Part shown: positions 63,134 to 64,000 of the stretch, in pieces | How positions within the stretch are numbered: position 1 is the stretch's first letter | Layout: each line of letters starts with the position of its first letter | Assembly: GCF_008281175.1 (NCBI RefSeq) | Contig: NZ_CP036524.1 | Location: 558,001 to 622,000 of the forward strand | From: [Clostridium] hylemonae DSM 15053 | GTDB lineage: Bacteria > Bacillota > Clostridia > Lachnospirales > Lachnospiraceae | DNA: 64,000 bases | Direction: 5' to 3' | Program-made: the position numbers and the translations under genes | The notes under the pieces: model-generated | What the model was told of the DNA's origin: nothing | Database searches by the model: none | The model's input: only the letters and a program-made list of their open reading frames with translations

Positions 63134-64000
63134 TTATCTCCAGAGAATTTCGCACGGTCTGAGCGTAAGCTTTTCACATGTGCCTTCTCCGTCATAGAAA
63201 TTGGTCGTCTGTTCTTCGTTTGAATTGTTGAGGATCGCATATTTTCCGCTCTCCGGATATGCATTCACTTCACAGTTGACGTTGTCGGCATACCATCTGA
63301 GGAAGCTTTCCTCTTTGTGCGCGGCAAAATACAGCACCCGCATGAGGAGGCGGGTATTCTCATAGCTGTAGGGAAGCCCCGCGATGTACACCCCTCTGCC
63401 GCTGCCGTAAGCGTTGGCGGCAAGATGCACCTCATTGTCTGAGTATTCGATGATCTCGGTGGAGGCGGACAGCGCATAGATATCGTGTCTGCTTTCTCCG
63501 AAATCAAAACAGCCGGTTCTGTCTTCCGTGATAAAATGTGTATCCAGCGCGTCTTTGAAATATTTGTCCGTGGAGAGGGTGAAGCCGAGTTCCTTGTCCA
63601 CGCCGAGCACATCGGCAAGCTGGAAGAAGCGCCCGCCGCGGTGAACTGCCGACGGGTCGCCGACGCCCACAAATCCGCCGCCTTCGTGTATCCATCTGCG
63701 CACGGTAGTGATAAGCTTCTCGTCGAGCCATTCTTCTCCGCCGGAGAATGCAGTTCCCGCATCGCCTGCGTTGATGATGACGTCAATGTCCTTTGGAATG
63801 CCGTTGTTCCTTATATCGTCAAAGCTCATGAACACCACGTCCACGGCAGCGCCGCTTAAGGACTCCAGAATACCGAAGTAAGAGTAAGTCTGCTTGTACC
63901 AGAGGGCATGGGCGACCATGTAAGACTGCCAGGAACGCAAGCCTCCCCACGAGTTAAGTATTGCGACTTTAAGTCCGCAGTAAGGTTTCTTTCCTTTTAC
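63134..64000 (-). CDS. GH112 1,3-beta-galactosyl-N-acetylhexosamine phosphorylase (N-terminal part outside window)
   Basis: This is the last 288 codons of a GH112 phosphorylase, which splits lacto-N-biose and galacto-N-biose with phosphate. The visible part starts KKPYCGLKVAILNSWGGLRSW and continues with LESLSGAAVDVVFMSFDDI, VIINAGDAGTAFSGGEEW and FFQLADVLGVDKELGFTLSTDKYF, all family hallmarks. The gene runs off the window end on the + side; a TTG at 63940 is internal, not a start. Full-length proteins are about 710-720 residues. This gene suggests use of mucin or milk glycans. No transporter is visible. Confidence 0.92.
   Translation of the reverse strand, partial: VKGKKPYCGLKVAILNSWGGLRSWQSYMVAHALWYKQTYSYFGILESLSGAAVDVVFMSFDDIRNNGIPKDIDVIINAGDAGTAFSGGEEWLDEKLITTVRRWIHEGGGFVGVGDPSAVHRGGRFFQLADVLGVDKELGFTLSTDKYFKDALDTHFITEDRTGCFDFGESRHDIYALSASTEIIEYSDNEVHLAANAYGSGRGVYIAGLPYSYENTRLLMRVLYFAAHKEESFLRWYADNVNCEVNAYPESGKYAILNNSNEEQTTNFYDGEGTCEKLTLRPCEILWR

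Overview
The window comes from a low-to-mid GC Gram-positive anaerobe. The 16S gene, the gene families and the abundant AGGAGG-type ribosome sites point to Lachnospiraceae, probably near the [Clostridium] scindens / hylemonae / Dorea group. That placement rests on recognition of the 16S text and gene content, not on a computed alignment. The window starts inside a transketolase gene and ends inside a GH112 phosphorylase gene.

Layout. 1-5.8 kb: end of a transketolase operon, an unknown acidic Cys-rich protein, an HD hydrolase, and an envelope trio (LysM protein, DUF5711 protein, CvpA-like protein). 5.8-11.7 kb: a complete rRNA operon in the unusual order 16S-5S-23S, then tRNA-Asn; both large rRNAs are flanked by long processing stems. 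11.8-17.2 kb: an ArsR repressor and ArsP-like permease with matching operators, a flavin disulfide reductase, and a coupled pair (FAD/Rieske oxidoreductase plus tocopherol-cyclase-like protein). 17.2-24.2 kb: a lipoprotein, then DUF3810-PrdD-PrdE-DUF1847, convergent with DNA topoisomerase III. 24.3-35.8 kb: tRNA-Glu and tRNA-Cys, an acetyltransferase, an M13 lipoprotein peptidase with its two-component system, the ornithine-degradation pair OrtA/OrtB with a transporter and divergent GntR regulator, a MATE pump and a YgjP-like peptidase. 35.8-39.6 kb: an MFS drug exporter behind a leader-peptide attenuator, a PucR regulator, an LUD protein and a second identical tRNA-Cys. 39.7-47.3 kb: the hydroxyproline cluster (AraC regulator, HypD glycyl radical enzyme, activase, TauE-like permease, ProC) and a threonine/serine exporter. 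47.3-51.3 kb: a LysR regulator divergent from alcohol dehydrogenase, an acetyltransferase, a nonsense-truncated flavodoxin and an aldo/keto reductase remnant. 51.3-55.1 kb: a glycine betaine importer under a BusR-type regulator. 55.1-64 kb: catalase, MoaC, flavodoxin, cysteine desulfidase, sortase B, rpsF-ssb-rpsR, a cytidylate-kinase-like protein and the GH112 end.

How the genes fit together. A recurring theme is Stickland-type amino-acid fermentation. OrtAB cleaves the ornithine-derived 2-amino-4-oxopentanoate. HypD plus ProC turn trans-4-hydroxyproline into proline. PrdD/PrdE are accessory proteins of proline reductase, whose catalytic PrdA/PrdB genes are absent here. Cysteine desulfidase and the Thr/Ser exporter fit the same lifestyle. 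A second theme is stress handling: betaine uptake, catalase, metalloid efflux and several drug or redox systems, many with readable operators.

The most unusual items are the MFS leader peptide with tandem hairpins, a family of very long GGGGAC-type palindromes set against stop codons, the 16S-5S-23S order, and a LysM protein whose N-terminus looks like a catalytically dead MPN/JAMM fold.
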